Below, in pieces: positions 42,996-54,228 of a DNA stretch of 64,000 nucleotides (position 1 is the first letter of the stretch; each line of letters begins with the position of its first letter). This DNA is from Ophiobolus disseminans (Eukaryota; Ascomycota; Dothideomycetes; Pleosporales; Phaeosphaeriaceae). Location of the stretch: contig MU006223.1 in assembly GCA_010093685.1 (NCBI GenBank), positions 1,197,091 through 1,261,090 of the forward strand, written 5' to 3'. The position numbers and the translations under genes are program-made. The notes beneath the pieces are model-generated. The model saw only the letters and a program-made list of their open reading frames with translations. It was not told the origin of the DNA and made no database searches.

Positions 42996-45202
42996 GTCGC
43001 ATCTCACGTTTCTATCGAAAAAGAGGTGTTGCTGTAGGGACGGTTCAAAAGGAAATCGACACCTGCTTCAAGAAGAGTACCAGAAGTGGTACCAAGAAAC
43101 GGCTTTCCGCTCCTGTATATCAGGGCGATTTCTCTCCACACCCACTTTGGCCATACCGGCACACGACTCAGCGTTGATAACCCTTAATACGTGGCTATAT
43201 ACCTCGTGAAACTATATCGTGCAGGCTGAACTGGAATCACAAACGCTGCGGCCATCAGCTGCAGGTGACGAACGCTCGTGAACCGGGTATTCGGCGCACT
43301 TTGGCCTTGACAACGTGGATCGCATAGCGGACTTGCGAATAAACTTTGCCTTGAACGGATGTGGAAGCGGGGTGAACGATCCTGCATAGGCTCCATGCTT
43401 TGGAACGTGGGCGCCGCTCTGCGCCTGGACCTCAAAAACTCGGCTGCTTTTGCGCGGATTGTCGCGACAGCTTCGACGTGGAGTGTCTACGTATTTAGTG
43501 GCTTCATCGTGTAAGATTTTTGTTCAAGTGACCATAGGCCTCAATTACTCTGCGATGCGCTGTTGAATGCGCGGCTAGATGTGCAGGTGGGTGTTGAAAA
43601 TGCTGGTAGATCTCTATTGCATGTTGGTTTGCATGACATCGGCTGTCATGTTTCAAGTCATCGCAGTAGTTAAGCTAGTACACAGACAGCACACTGATAC
43701 AGGTACCCAGGTCTGCCTGAGGATCGCGGTGTGTGAGACAGGTTTCAGGTGCTGATTCAGACTTGGCATTGAGCGTGCATGTAGCGCCGTAAGCAACCGA
43801 TGGTCGCAAAGACGTGGGGATGGAATCTCATTCTGGTCAATGCTATGCGCTGCTACGTCAGAAACATAGATGAGATGCTGGATAGCTTTGGGTGGAAGGT
43901 GGGAAGAAAGAAGATGATGCGTAGGGGCTGAGAGGGGAGGTTCCGCCGCTAGTGGTATCGATAAGCGGACGCACGATGCAGTCACGATTTTGCAGGCACG
44001 TGGACACTCTCGACCATTAGCTTCCATTTCAACCATTCAAACGCAAACATCATCCAATTACGCCGCACGACTTCAGCTTAGTATCATTCACAGCGATGTG
44101 AACCGATATTCTGGCCATTACACAGCTCGAATCTACCAGTTGAGCAGCTTCATCGCCGAGACTCTGCGCGACCTCATGAACAATCTCATACCCCTTTGAC
44201 AGCAATAGACACTGTTGTGAAGACTGTCTATTAGCATCCTCCCAAGAAAATGTCTTCCCACGTTGCCTCAGGCCACACAAATCCGTCGTCCATATGCCAT
44301 CGGAGCGCTCCACGGAATGCTGCGTTGGGCAACCTACATCTGGCGGATCATGCATGCATCACCAAAGAATGCTGTTACCACGAACATGCATCTGATGTCG
44401 ATTGAATCAGTCTGAGCGATGAGTTTCTCTCGAAATTTAGCGCTACAACAGCAAGCGGTTTCGACTGTATCGGCCGCGTCAACAATGGCGGACCCGAGTA
44501 CGGCGTGCAGGCCAGGCGCCTGTTATCCACCGTGTTGATCAGGCAACGACTGTCAACTTGTTGAACTCAGCCACTTAGCTGCGACGACCATTGATGCCGC
44601 AGGACCACTGCGAACCCGAGTTTACCATTCTCGACGGCATTGCCACTCAAGTTGCAATTGAACTGCTCCACCAACTCCTAAGCCGAGGCGGTCGTCCAAG
44701 TTGTCTGCAAGAAAGCTTGCAGACGCAAGGTTGTTGTTTGGTCACTCTCGGTTATTGCCCTTTTAGTGGGAGAGAGCTTGTGTTCAGAACGAGTCGTATC
44801 AGGCGACAGTAGTCTCAAGTATGCCTTGCTGCTCGCCTTGTTAGGCTAAGTATACACCTAGGGATCATTCTCGTCTAGTGCCGTCCGGATGCAGCACAGC
44901 CAACCTGTTGATGGTAACTGATTGGTCCTTGGCTGCATCCTCCGAGGATTTGACCCAAAGGGCAACGCGGGGTTGGTGTTCGACACAGGAAAACCATGAA
45001 CGTACGCGGCTTGCCGCAGTGGGCCATCTTGGCAGTCACTTTAGATGTTGCCTTAGAGACCCCTGGTCGTCTTCAGACATTGAAATAGGTTTATCAGCTT
45101 CACACTTCTACACTTCACTTCATTAGTTGCTCGCTATTGCATCGCCATCAAATCCTCCACTACCATTGTCACGTTCAGAGGCATCACACAAGGACCACTG
45201 CA
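42996..45202. other. Intergenic, 2.2 kb without a supported gene
   Basis: The longest gene-poor stretch before the transposon island. Only short unmatched frames occur. A plus-strand stretch at ~44400-44570 stays open for ~55 codons (SGFDCIGRVNNGGPEYG) and might be a gene relic, but nothing around it supports a model. Confidence 0.45.
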
Positions 45203-45966
45203 ATGGCTGATGAACGTATCTTGCGGATAGTTACTCTGCTCACGACTGCGCTTGCAACACCGCTTCTAATCGGATGCACAATCGTCTCTTTCCAATATAG
45301 AGACTACAACTCCCGACGCAAGGCCACGGCATTCTGCTTTGCTTTCATTCCCCTCGCATTCACCGCGGCTGCTTCAGCAGTAGCCCTACTTAATTACCGA
45401 CGACATGGTCGGATGCCCAGCTTCAAATACACACTCCTCGACTTTGCCGCAGGCCTTTGGTATGTTGCAGTACTTATCCCCATCTGGGCTGTCGAAATCG
45501 GGATTTTGAACAAGTCTGGCCTCGGCTTGTTGGCTGGGTACACCACAGCTCCTATGATCGTCAACATGTAAGCACTTCGTCATTCAACTATAACTGGGTA
45601 GCTAACTAGCATAGGTTCTATCACATTTACGTCTTCCTCTGCAACGTCACGTTCCTTTGGTCCTGGATCTTTAGCAAGGCCGAGCATGAATGCCCCAACT
45701 GCCGCAGCAAGTTCACTGTCGGCCCGCCTCAAGTGCAGGAGGTCAGCAAAGGAGGGGAACGCTACAGCTTGCTACGCGGTGACGACTACCTCGACGAGGA
45801 CACGGTCGCATATGAAGATGCTCGAACGTCGGAAGAGCAAGTGGGAGTACAGGGAGACGTGGATGTCGAAGCCAAGGGTAAAGGCACGATCAAGATCCAG
45901 GAGTCACATACAGCTGATGGGGTGGTCAGAAGCGCTTGTATGCTGCTCGTAGGAAACGAGAGGTAG
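45203..45966 (+). CDS. Four-helix membrane protein of unknown function
   Basis: Exons 45203-45567 and 45615-45966 give 238 residues; the split codon forms the Met of NMFYHIY. Hydrophobic segments are near residues 8-30, 42-64, 78-98 and 108-140, with short polar loops, a MARVEL-like four-helix layout. The C-terminal ~85 residues are cytosolic and acidic with a CPNC motif right after the last helix (HECPNCRSKF). The family is not recognised with certainty. It probably sits in the plasma or an internal membrane. Confidence 0.75.
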
Positions 45967-46348
45967 CACAGTAGCCTGGCTATTCTCAGCACCTTTACCG
46001 TTGCCGGTCGATCGCGCTTCAAGTCCCTGAGCTTAATCCGGACGTCTCAAAGTACGACCGACTGATTTCTAAAGACGAATTGTCGTCTCCCCACGCTACG
46101 CATTGCGCTTCGCGTAGGTCTTGATGGCCAGAAGTGGGAAAATTCGAGTACTTCGGTCACTCTTGGCTCGGAAGGACATGATGCACGCGGTTAAATTCAG
46201 GGGGCGTGTCTCTTTTGGATACTGTTACAATTTTATTTCACAATCTCTCCGTCTCGAGTTGCTTGTATTTCTGATTTCATGTCTTCCTATAGGTACGGCC
46301 ATCATTGCGCCCTCAGATCTTAACCTACGTTCTTCTTTACTGCCTAGT
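45967..46348. other. Intergenic, convergent 3' ends
   Basis: About 380 bp; nothing recognised. Confidence 0.5.
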
Positions 46349-46871
46349 TTACGTAGCTGGAAATTTCTCGCCTTGATCCCACTACGGAAAGATCAGCACG
46401 CTTCTACATCACACTTTCGTGGTAAATACTCACATGCTCAGCAATACATCCGCCCTCCCACCGGAACCGATCCACCACCTCTCCAAAGCTTCCGGTGCGG
46501 TAGTTCAACCAACTTTGCGGAGACTTGAACGCCGTCCTCAGCGGCGTAATGTTCTGGCTGTTCCAAATCGGGCTCAGAATGTTCCATGCACTGTCGAATC
46601 CGTTCTGCGCGGCGGGGTTATGGTTGATATAGTCTTTCGCGATGTACTTGAACGCCTCGGTGATGTCTTTCTTGTAGATAAAGGCTTGCGCGAAGGCGTC
46701 GCTGCGGGTTTTGGTGTCGGCCTCGGTGGTGTTGAGGTTGCGGACGCACGGCGGTGGTTTGGTGGGGCGGGCCTGGCGGGTCGCGAGTGCGAGAGCGTCG
46801 GTGGAGGTGATGGGCGCTGCGAATATGCTGAGAGGCGCAAGGAGCGCAGAAATGAGGATTGCGATGCGCAT
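46349..46871 (-). CDS. Small secreted SnoaL-like protein
   Basis: Two exons, 46434-46871 and 46349-46381, give 156 residues. The first ~18 residues are a classic signal peptide (MRIAILISALLAPLSIFAAP). The body has AKDYINHNPAAQNGFDSAW and VDRFRWEGGCIAEHW, which are hallmarks of the SnoaL-like / NTF2-fold family. The intron model is chosen because GTGAGT follows EH and the next CCGTAG acceptor restores a Trp and a short tail ending KFPAT; without splicing the protein ends in an unrelated tail. NTF2-fold proteins of this type are small binding or enzyme pockets. Here it is probably secreted, with a ligand that cannot be told. Confidence 0.82.
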
Positions 46872-47271
46872 CGTGATGGTGTTGCGGTGGTTTGGTGTAA
46901 ACGATGAGTGTCAAAGTTGGAAGCGAAGCACATTGACATTATATCTAGGTTCTGAACCTCACCTACCCACAGATCCTGGATACCATTGTCACTTCCTTGA
47001 GTAATCATCCAATAAGTCGGCAATCTCGATACAAACCTAATCTCGGAGATTATCTTGCGTACCTTAACATCCTTGCGGCCCCACCGGCTGTATTCCGGTG
47101 GCATCACGGACTCGGTCGCTAGTTTTCCACACGGTCTTGGTGTGTTACGTCGGGCTTATGCGTTGACCGGCAGATGATGGAATGCCGCGCATCAAGAGAT
47201 ATTGCGTGGCCCAGGTAGTTATGTGTGTGTGTGAATGTTTTAACGAAAGCTAACACGTAGTAATCAGGCGT
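46872..47271. other. Intergenic up to the transposon
   Basis: About 400 bp, likely the promoter of the small secreted protein. No gene seen. Confidence 0.45.
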
Positions 47272-47273
47272 TA

Positions 47274-47316
47274 CCGAGCTAATCGGCGTGGCGAGCCGCT
47301 CGGCGTGGCGAGCCAC
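47274..47316 (+). repeat. Left terminal inverted repeat
   Basis: 43 bp, one mismatch to the right end (T instead of C at the tenth base). Two copies of CGGCGTGGCGAGCC lie at 47284-47297 and 47301-47314, a likely pair of transposase sites. Confidence 0.9.
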
Positions 47317-47363
47317 CCCACCACGACAACAACTAAACTTCAACACGCGATAACTCCACCAAT

Positions 47364-49241
47364 ATGAGCTCAATTGAGGCTGCGCTTGCAGCTATAGAAT
47401 CGCTGAAGCCTGGAGAGAAGTTCAGCTATTGCCAAATTGCAGCAAAGTATCACTGTAATTGTACAACGCTCGCGCAGAGGCATCAAGGCGTCCAAGCCTC
47501 ATGCCGCACCAAAGCAGAAAACCAGCAAGCGCTCCACCCTCAGCAAGAGAAGGAGCTCCTACGTTATATAGAGCGCCTTACAAGGCAAGGCTTACCTCCC
47601 TCACGGCCTATGATACGACGCTTTGCTTCAGATATCACAAAAAAAGAGCTAGGAACAGGCTGGGTTAATCGCTTTGTCCAGCGCTACAACGTCCATCTCA
47701 TCTCACGCTGGGTGACTGGGATCGATCGCGCGCGCCACCAGGCTGACTCTATATCAAAGTATAGCCTCTACTTCGAGCTTCTACACAGTAAGCTCAGCCA
47801 ATACAATCTTGAGCCTCATAATATATACAATATGGATGAGAAGGGCTGTATGCTAGGAATACTTACTCGCTCAAAGCGGGTGTTCAGCAGGAGGCTATAT
47901 GAGGAGGGGAAGATCAAGGCTCACATCCAGGATGGCAATCAAGAGTGGATAACCCTGCTGGCCTGCATATGCGCTGATGGATCAGCCCTTGCACCTGCCC
48001 TGATATATCAATCAGCCTCAGGCTCAATACAGGATACCTGGCTACAAGCTCTGAGACCTGAGGATCAAGTATATATATCCTCCTCACCTTCTGGCTGGAC
48101 AAACAACAGTATAGGGCTATCCTGGCTCAAACAAGTGTTTGATTGATCTACGAAGGAGAAGGCAGGGCGGAGCTATCGATTACTCATCCTTGATGGCCAT
48201 AGATCTCATCTCACAATGGATTTTATTGAGTACTGCGATCGGAATAGAATCCTCCTTGCAGTGTACCCACCTCATTCAACTCATACCCTCCAGCTGCTTG
48301 ACATTGTCATGTTCAAGCCATTCTCAACAGCCTACTCAAACCAGGTCGCTGCGTTCATAGAGAGGTGCCAAGGGCTTACATCTATGAGTAAGAGGGACTT
48401 CTATCCTATGTTTATGGCTGCCTGGGAGGCCTCGTTCAAGAAAGAGACTATACTTAAGGCTTTTGAAGCAACTGGCCTCTCACCTCTCAACCCAGAGGTG
48501 ATACTCAAATGATTCAATCAGCCAGCTCAATCTGGCTATTCAAGTGATAGCGACTCCTCAGCCTTGAGCGCCTCAGACTGGCGGAAAACTGAGCGCCTTC
48601 TACGCCAGGTAGTAGGTGATAGGCATGATCCACGAGCTCAAAAGCTCAGCCAAGCCTTCCATTCTATCTCAGTTCAGAAAAGCCTCCTCACACACGAGGC
48701 TCAAGGCCTTATGCAAGCTCTCGTTAATGAGAGGCAGCGTAGAAAGCGAGGCAAGGCTCTGCCTCTACAGGCAGAGGAGGACTATCACAGTGGAGCTAAA
48801 TTCTGGTCCCCAAGGAAGGTGAATGAGGCACGTGATCGCCTGCTTCAACAAGGGCTTGAAGAAGAGCAACTACAACACCAGAGAGCTGAGGCAGCTCGCC
48901 TACGTGAAGTGAAGAAGCAGGAGAAGCTTCAGGCAGCTCAACAGAAGCGTGCAGCAAGGGCAGCAGCTCAAATGATAAGGCAGGAGGAGAAGGCTCATAA
49001 GGCCGCTGATCAAGCCTTACAACAGGCAGCTCGTAGGACTCAACAACGACTCCAGCAAGCTCAAAAAACTGCCCAAAGAGGCAAGAGGAGAGACCTCAAG
49101 GCAGCTACTAAGGCAGGCTCAAAAAAGAGAGCAGCTGCGCAGCCTCAGAGTGGTGATGATGCCTCAGATGCTGCAGCAGGCCCACCACCATCTCAATCAC
49201 GACACGGCCGAGCAATCAAGCTCCCAGCAAAATATAGATAG
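47364..49241 (+). pseudogene. Pogo-type DDE transposase with two nonsense codons
   Basis: One frame of 626 codons starts at the ATG 47364. It is broken only by TGA at 48144-48146 and 48510-48512; no frameshift. Order: N-terminal helix-turn-helix (psq-like, ~1-50), a CENP-B/Tc5-type DNA-binding region (~65-125), the DDE catalytic core, and a Lys/Gln/Arg-rich coiled coil from ~440. Catalytic Asp codons are kept: D158 (YNMDEKG), D277 (ILDGHRSH) and D313 (LQLLDIVMF). The last pair is 36 apart, as in pogo elements. Both stops lie where family members usually carry Arg, so CGA to TGA change is likely (inference). As it stands the copy should not make a full transposase, though stop readthrough cannot be excluded. 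Confidence 0.88.
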
Positions 49242-49351
49242 CTATATATATCAATCAAGGCCTCTAGAACTCAACACTAGAAAACGTTGCAATAGTAGCG
49301 ATTGTACGTGGCTCAATAGCCTCAAGTTTGGTGCTGGTGTTAGTGTTCAAA

Positions 49352-49394
49352 GTGGCTCGCCACGCCGAGCGGCTCGCCACGCCGGTTAGCTCGG
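49352..49394 (-). repeat. Right terminal inverted repeat
   Basis: 43 bp, reverse complement of the left end with one mismatch. Just outside it the TA is followed by CCGGTACCGGTA, giving repeated TA-flanked steps. Confidence 0.9.
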
Positions 49395-49396
49395 TA

Positions 49397-50530
49397 CCGG
49401 TACCGGTAAGCGTAAGCATCTACTTAGTGGAAAATTATGATGATGGATGATGGTATTGACACCATGATTTAATTCAATGTTTCCACACACAGCTCTAGAA
49501 CTGCTACATGGCTAAGGACTTTGCCTCATTTGCAGTTTTGCTTGCGGAGTCGTCATCTGACTTTTATTTGAAGACTATAAGCGAGTTTTCGGAAGCCTGC
49601 ATCAGTCTATCCATCGGCGGACCCTCCTCCAGAAATCTCGTATTGTCTTCTGCTGTTTTGCTGAGGTCTAGAACATGCACGACGAACTTTTCAATCATAT
49701 CGCTCTGGATGATGCACTCTAAGACGATCAACACTTTCATGGGTGGGTTATTCTCGGGGGTTTCATGCAGTAATCGCACGCAGTCTACTTGCTCAAGTCA
49801 AAAACTTTGAAAGTATAGAAGGACTGCACGACAAACGTGAAATCTCTTCTTCGTAAGAGTCCATTGTCGGTAATGAGGTCCATTGTATGGTTGATGTGGA
49901 GCAAGTTATGTTTAGAAGTTGCTTAGATTCTCTGGAATGTAATATGGTGAAATTCCAATGCTCAGGGAAGCCACCTGCATTCTTATATCTGTTGAAAGAC
50001 GCACATACCAGTTGTGTGAGTCAAAAGATATGACTGACTCGCGTTGAAAGCTATGGTTGCCTTGGATCATGAGCTCTAAGACTACGCTACACGATGAATG
50101 ATAAATGTTGGTTTGGTGCGTCGGTGTCACACGGCGGCATTGCAGACAGTGCTCAATGATCAAAGCTCAAGGTGTGCAACCGTGGGAAGGTCCGAGCAAT
50201 GACTTTCAACCCTGGAAGCCCTCACTGGGCGTTACAACAATTTGTGTCTCGGCACGCGAAGACCTGTCTACCTCCATATCCCTATTAGAATCCTTTTGAG
50301 TCTTTATAACACTGTGAGGATATACAGGCTTCCTGTTGAAGTGAGGCGATGCAACGCGAATATTTGCAGCACCCAGCGTCCTGACCTAAGTACTAGGCAA
50401 AGATATGACATCGCATTTTGACGTGCCTGTTAGCACTTTGTACGTTTCCAGATTGTATGACTATATCAGCAGGTCGATGCTCTCAACGCCACCTAATTCT
50501 CCGCATTCATCCGCCAAGTGCGATCCTTGA
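49397..50530. other. Intergenic, 1.1 kb
   Basis: No full gene. On the minus strand 49564-49802 stays open for ~75 codons with protein-like content (VRLLHETPENNPP), possibly an exon or relic, but no partner exon was found. Confidence 0.4.
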
Positions 50531-51062
50531 TCACATACTCGCAAAATCCCGACCCCCAAATAATTTCGTCCTCGCCTCCAGCCTGACCATCTGCAACAGC
50601 ACAGCAACCGCCTGCCACTCCTTCTCCATCAGCCCCGTCTGCGCAAAAACCTTGCGCATGCCATTTGGATGCACTAAGAGCGCCATCCAGCGTTCTTCTT
50701 CCTCCTTCTCCTTAAGAACCGGGAGTCGAAGGACTTCTAAGTCTGATTTGGGAATGATGTGGATCGTCGTGGCGCATGCTGTTTGAGTAAGTACGGATAT
50801 GTAAGAGGGGTTGGTGGCGACGCACCGAGAATTTGGCGCTCGTTGTGCGCATCTTCGAAGTCGTGGACCATTTTGGTGTTGTAGATGTGCGAGTAATTAC
50901 GTGTTATAACTGGTTTGTAGGAAAATATCTGCAGTTTTGTCCTGAAAGATTGAGTAGATGAGGAATAACAACGTTGAATTTATACATGGCGAGAGCAATC
51001 ATTGAAGGGTTTGGTGTGACGGCAAATATCGACAGATATACCTTGTGTTCTGAGAAGTGCAT
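50531..51062 (-). CDS. Small unknown protein, three exons
   Basis: Exons 51042-51062, 50826-50928 and 50531-50778 give 123 residues. Each intron has good signals (GTATAT...CTGCAG and GTGCGT...AACAG) and the phases fit. The middle and last exons are the firm part: NTKMVHDFEDAHNERQIL, then ATTIHIIPKSDLEVLRLPVL, an acidic KEKEEEERW patch, and HPNGMRKVFAQTGLMEKEW. No signal peptide or membrane segment. The tiny first exon (seven codons) is inferred; alternatively translation begins at the Met in NTKMVHD. No domain recognised. The gene is invisible to simple long-ORF scans. Confidence 0.55.
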
Positions 51063-51323
51063 AAGGTCGGCCTTTTTGTACCGTTACATTTGGGAGTGAT
51101 TGCAGCATCAATCATCTTCATGGCAAACGTGAAGCACACGGAGGCGTGTAAACGTACGTCACCTACCAAGTGGGAATAGTGGGAATTCGGGCACTGTGAA
51201 GGTCATCCCACAACATTGGGTACTCTGATTACCCTTTCTACTAGCATTGCCTCATTAAACGGTCATTTTATCGCCGCAGTGCACCATCGTCTGCTGTTCC
51301 GTCCCCTATCTTCCTCGCCTTCA
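51063..51323. other. Intergenic, short
   Basis: Between two minus-strand genes; about 260 bp, nothing recognised. Confidence 0.4.
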
Positions 51324-52495
51324 TCACTCCTCCAGATCTGTCGCATAGCGCTCTCTCATCTCCTTCAAAGTGACCTGGAGGATGTCGAGACCTCCGAACC
51401 CGACCAGAGTGTCGTTGCGGCTAGTGAATGTACCGTATCCACCTGCTCCGAATTTGAAGTTGCGAAATGCTTTGGCATTCAGAATCGTCGCCTGTTCTTC
51501 CAGCTTTGTCAAACCATCTTCCACTGCGTCCGCCTGTGATGCATCGCCCATCTTGTATGCCACTTTGTTGGCCTCCAACCACTCGATGTGCTTGGCCAAG
51601 ACGGCTTCCTTCAGCTCTTCAGGCAGGGGTTGTAGAGGTTCGGGCACTGATGTGGGGGATGTTGGGACGCTGGGGGAGGGGGAGGCTTGGGAGGATGGCC
51701 TGTGAACCGGGGTGTTGTCGCCGGCTGCGAGAAGTTAGTGATTATGGTAGCTATGTTGGGTGTGCGGAGTAGAAGTGGCGTACCCAGAGAATAGTCGGGC
51801 GATGGCATCCATTCTGGTGCATCTTCAGACCGAGCTTCGGGCGACTTTGACGGCGACTCCTGTACCAACATATAGCCTTTCGATGAGGTATCGTTAGCCC
51901 CAGCGTTACCGCGCGCAATGTCCGCCAGCTCCTGAGTGCTCCTGCTTCCAAACAAGGTACCAGCACTTCTCACGTCTTGATGGCCGCTCAGTCTAGAATC
52001 CTCGCCATCATCCTGATTCTCTGGCAGGTGACTCGGATGTACGAACGGAAAGCCTTCCTTGCCCAGGCCCTGATCTAGGAGGACTTTCTGTTCTTTCTGC
52101 GTATATAGTTGCCACGGGCGGACCGCGCCCTGTTCTTCATACCACGCTGGTCCATATTTGCGAGTATAGTACCCAACTCCGTGATGTGTAGTGATAGGAT
52201 TGCCTTTGCCATAATCTGCTTCGTTGTACCGATCCTTCGCCTGCACTTGTCCCAGGCCGTCAAAAAGGGTCCATTCTAGCACCGCTCGCGCGTTTTCAGA
52301 GATCTTGGAGGTTGATTTGAGGGGGGTGACAGTGGCATGGGGTTTGAGGGCCGAACTCTTAGGACTGCCGCGTGGTGGCTCAGCATGGCGGGATGGTGGC
52401 TCAGGATCATCGTACGATGGTGACACTGCGGCTTGCGCTTCCTTCGGAAGTATGCGCTTGTCGCGATTTTCGGGCGTGGCCTGCATAATTGACAA
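51324..52495 (-). CDS. Unknown protein sharing a domain with the tandem pair
   Basis: Exons 51784-52495 and 51324-51724 give 370 residues; the 59-nt intron has a GTACGC donor and a CGCAG acceptor. The N-terminal ~65 residues are Pro/Ser-rich and disordered. Residues ~68-150 match the domain in the proteins at 10.9 and 13.9 kb: a hydrophobic helix (AVLEWTLF), then GPAWYEEQGAVRPW and LDQGLGKEGFP. The middle is disordered. The C-terminal ~100 residues are helical with HIEWLEANKVAYKMG and a Gly-rich FKFGAGGYGTFTSRNDTLVG. Function is unknown. Confidence 0.8.
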
Positions 52496-54228
52496 GATTA
52501 GATATGAGCTTTATGTCAAGAGTAGTTTCGGTGGCGGTGTTGTGGGGCTTTGGCTTCCGAGGTGACTGCTTGCTGTTTGAGTTGTATTTTTGCGCGTTCG
52601 GTAGGAAAACTCTGTGGAGACTGAGCTGTTACCTTATCAGCATAGCGGGTACCCCAACAAGTCGAAACCTTTCACTCGTGGCGAAACCTGCCCGTCGTGT
52701 CATAGAAGTTACTGTTATATCGCGTGGATGATCTGATATCCTCAACCTTCCCATTCTGCAGGTAAACAGACCTCGCAAATTCGCATCGCTTTATAAAGCC
52801 AAGCTACTCCAATATCCCGCTGGTGTCAAATCCACATGGCGGCCTTGTTGAGTGATGATGGACACACTGTCATATTATACCTGTAGGTCAGTGTGCATCT
52901 TTCTCGCCACCTGTTTAGGAGCAACTTACAATGATGCCGGCGGGATCCCTAGGTCGCGCCCCTTCTGAGATTTCCATTCTCTGCAATAGACGAGAACGTC
53001 ATTGTGCACTTGTTCCAGACCTAGTTGCCTGGTAAGATCACTTCCTCTACCAGCACGTTCTTAACCATATCCTTGCTGAACGTCTACAGGTTCTGGAACA
53101 TTAAATATGCTAACAACAGTTTAAGGATTAAACCTTAATTTCGCTAAGAATCCAGTTAGCGATACTGTAGTGATGTGTTTGCTCAGGTGAGAGACTCATG
53201 ATGTCGACGTGCCAATGAATTTACCGCTTAGCTACATCTCTCTTTTTGTGCACTCACATCGAGCTCAAGTGGCTAGGCTGGTAGATGCAGGGACACGACG
53301 CATACTGCGTCTCATCTTGCATTGTACTAGCAGGCATCTCTTTACTGCGCAGATAACCTTGCGCGCAGTGTCTCCCATCTAGTTAAACAGCACAGCTGGA
53401 GAACCTCATCTACATGTTAACCTCGAATGATATTCTAATAGTGTCTTGGAGGACGTTGCGGCTCTATCACTATCGTTCATCTCGAACGCCATTTAACTAA
53501 CGATCTCCTGGCCTATCTATGTCTGCGTTGTGGAATTTATATGTGTATCTTGTATACGCCCCCTTTCGATCAAGAAAATGACTATTATGCGCTTCTGGGA
53601 GCATAAATCTCAATGGCTTGTAGGGCCACCACAATTTCCTCGCACATGCACCGCCCATGCTCCAGTATTCCGCAGAAGAACCTCTTCGACGAGAGTAAAG
53701 ACCAGTTCGACCAGCTCGCGATGGCAAGTCATTGCTGCCATCATTGGTAGCACTTTCTACCCTTTCCCTGCCAAATATCGACAAGCGGGACTCAGGCACT
53801 GAGCCTAAAGCTTGCATTCGCGAGATGGCCACCAAGGATGTGGCTCGTCGCTGTGAAATGTAGAGGATTATCGGCGGCATGGCATTCAAGCTTGGCACGG
53901 ACGGTGTTTTTCACCAAGGTAATATTCCCCGTGATAGAGGGTGACACGGAACTGACAGCGACCCAGGACAAGGTCGGCCTCGCAGCAGCTTCTCGCCCCT
54001 CCAACGACGCACCTCAATGGCTTGGTCAAGCGCGACGTCGACAGACCGCCTCCTCGGAACCACACCGGGGGCAAGATTACTGTCCGACTCTGGTGTTGCT
54101 AAAAAGGCCGCCATTCGCAGGAGCCGTCAAGGACACGCTCTCACCCTACACGCCTCTGCCAGAGAAGCCTCGCGGCGAGCGCCGTTCGTACAACAATGCC
54201 GGTAGCAATCTAGAAGGTGCGCCATAGA
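52496..54228. other. Intergenic, 1.7 kb
   Basis: Overlapping short frames on both strands, none convincing. The last part may be the 3' end of the decayed gene to the right. Confidence 0.4.

Larger units (their letters stand above)
47274..49394 (+). mobile_element. Pogo/Fot1-type DNA transposon, complete
   Basis: 2121 bp. The two 43-bp terminal inverted repeats (47274-47316 and 49352-49394) match at 42 of 43 positions. They start CCGAGCTAA and contain a 14-bp tandem motif CGGCGTGGCGAGCC. The element is flanked by TA on both sides (47272-47273 and 49395-49396), the target duplication of the Tc1/mariner/pogo group. One transposase frame fills the interior. The nearly identical ends suggest a recent insertion. 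Confidence 0.93.

Noticed and set aside
44400..44570. Open stretch with SGFDCIGRVNNGGPEYG
   Set aside because: Short, ends at a stop and has no supported flanking exons; at best a relic.
1..47271. A secondary-metabolite gene cluster
   Set aside because: SDRs, a transporter and regulators are present, but no polyketide synthase, NRPS, terpene synthase or P450 is seen, and the genes are spaced among housekeeping-type genes.
49564..49802. Possible minus-strand exon
   Set aside because: Protein-like, but no start, partner exon or recognisable domain could be found.
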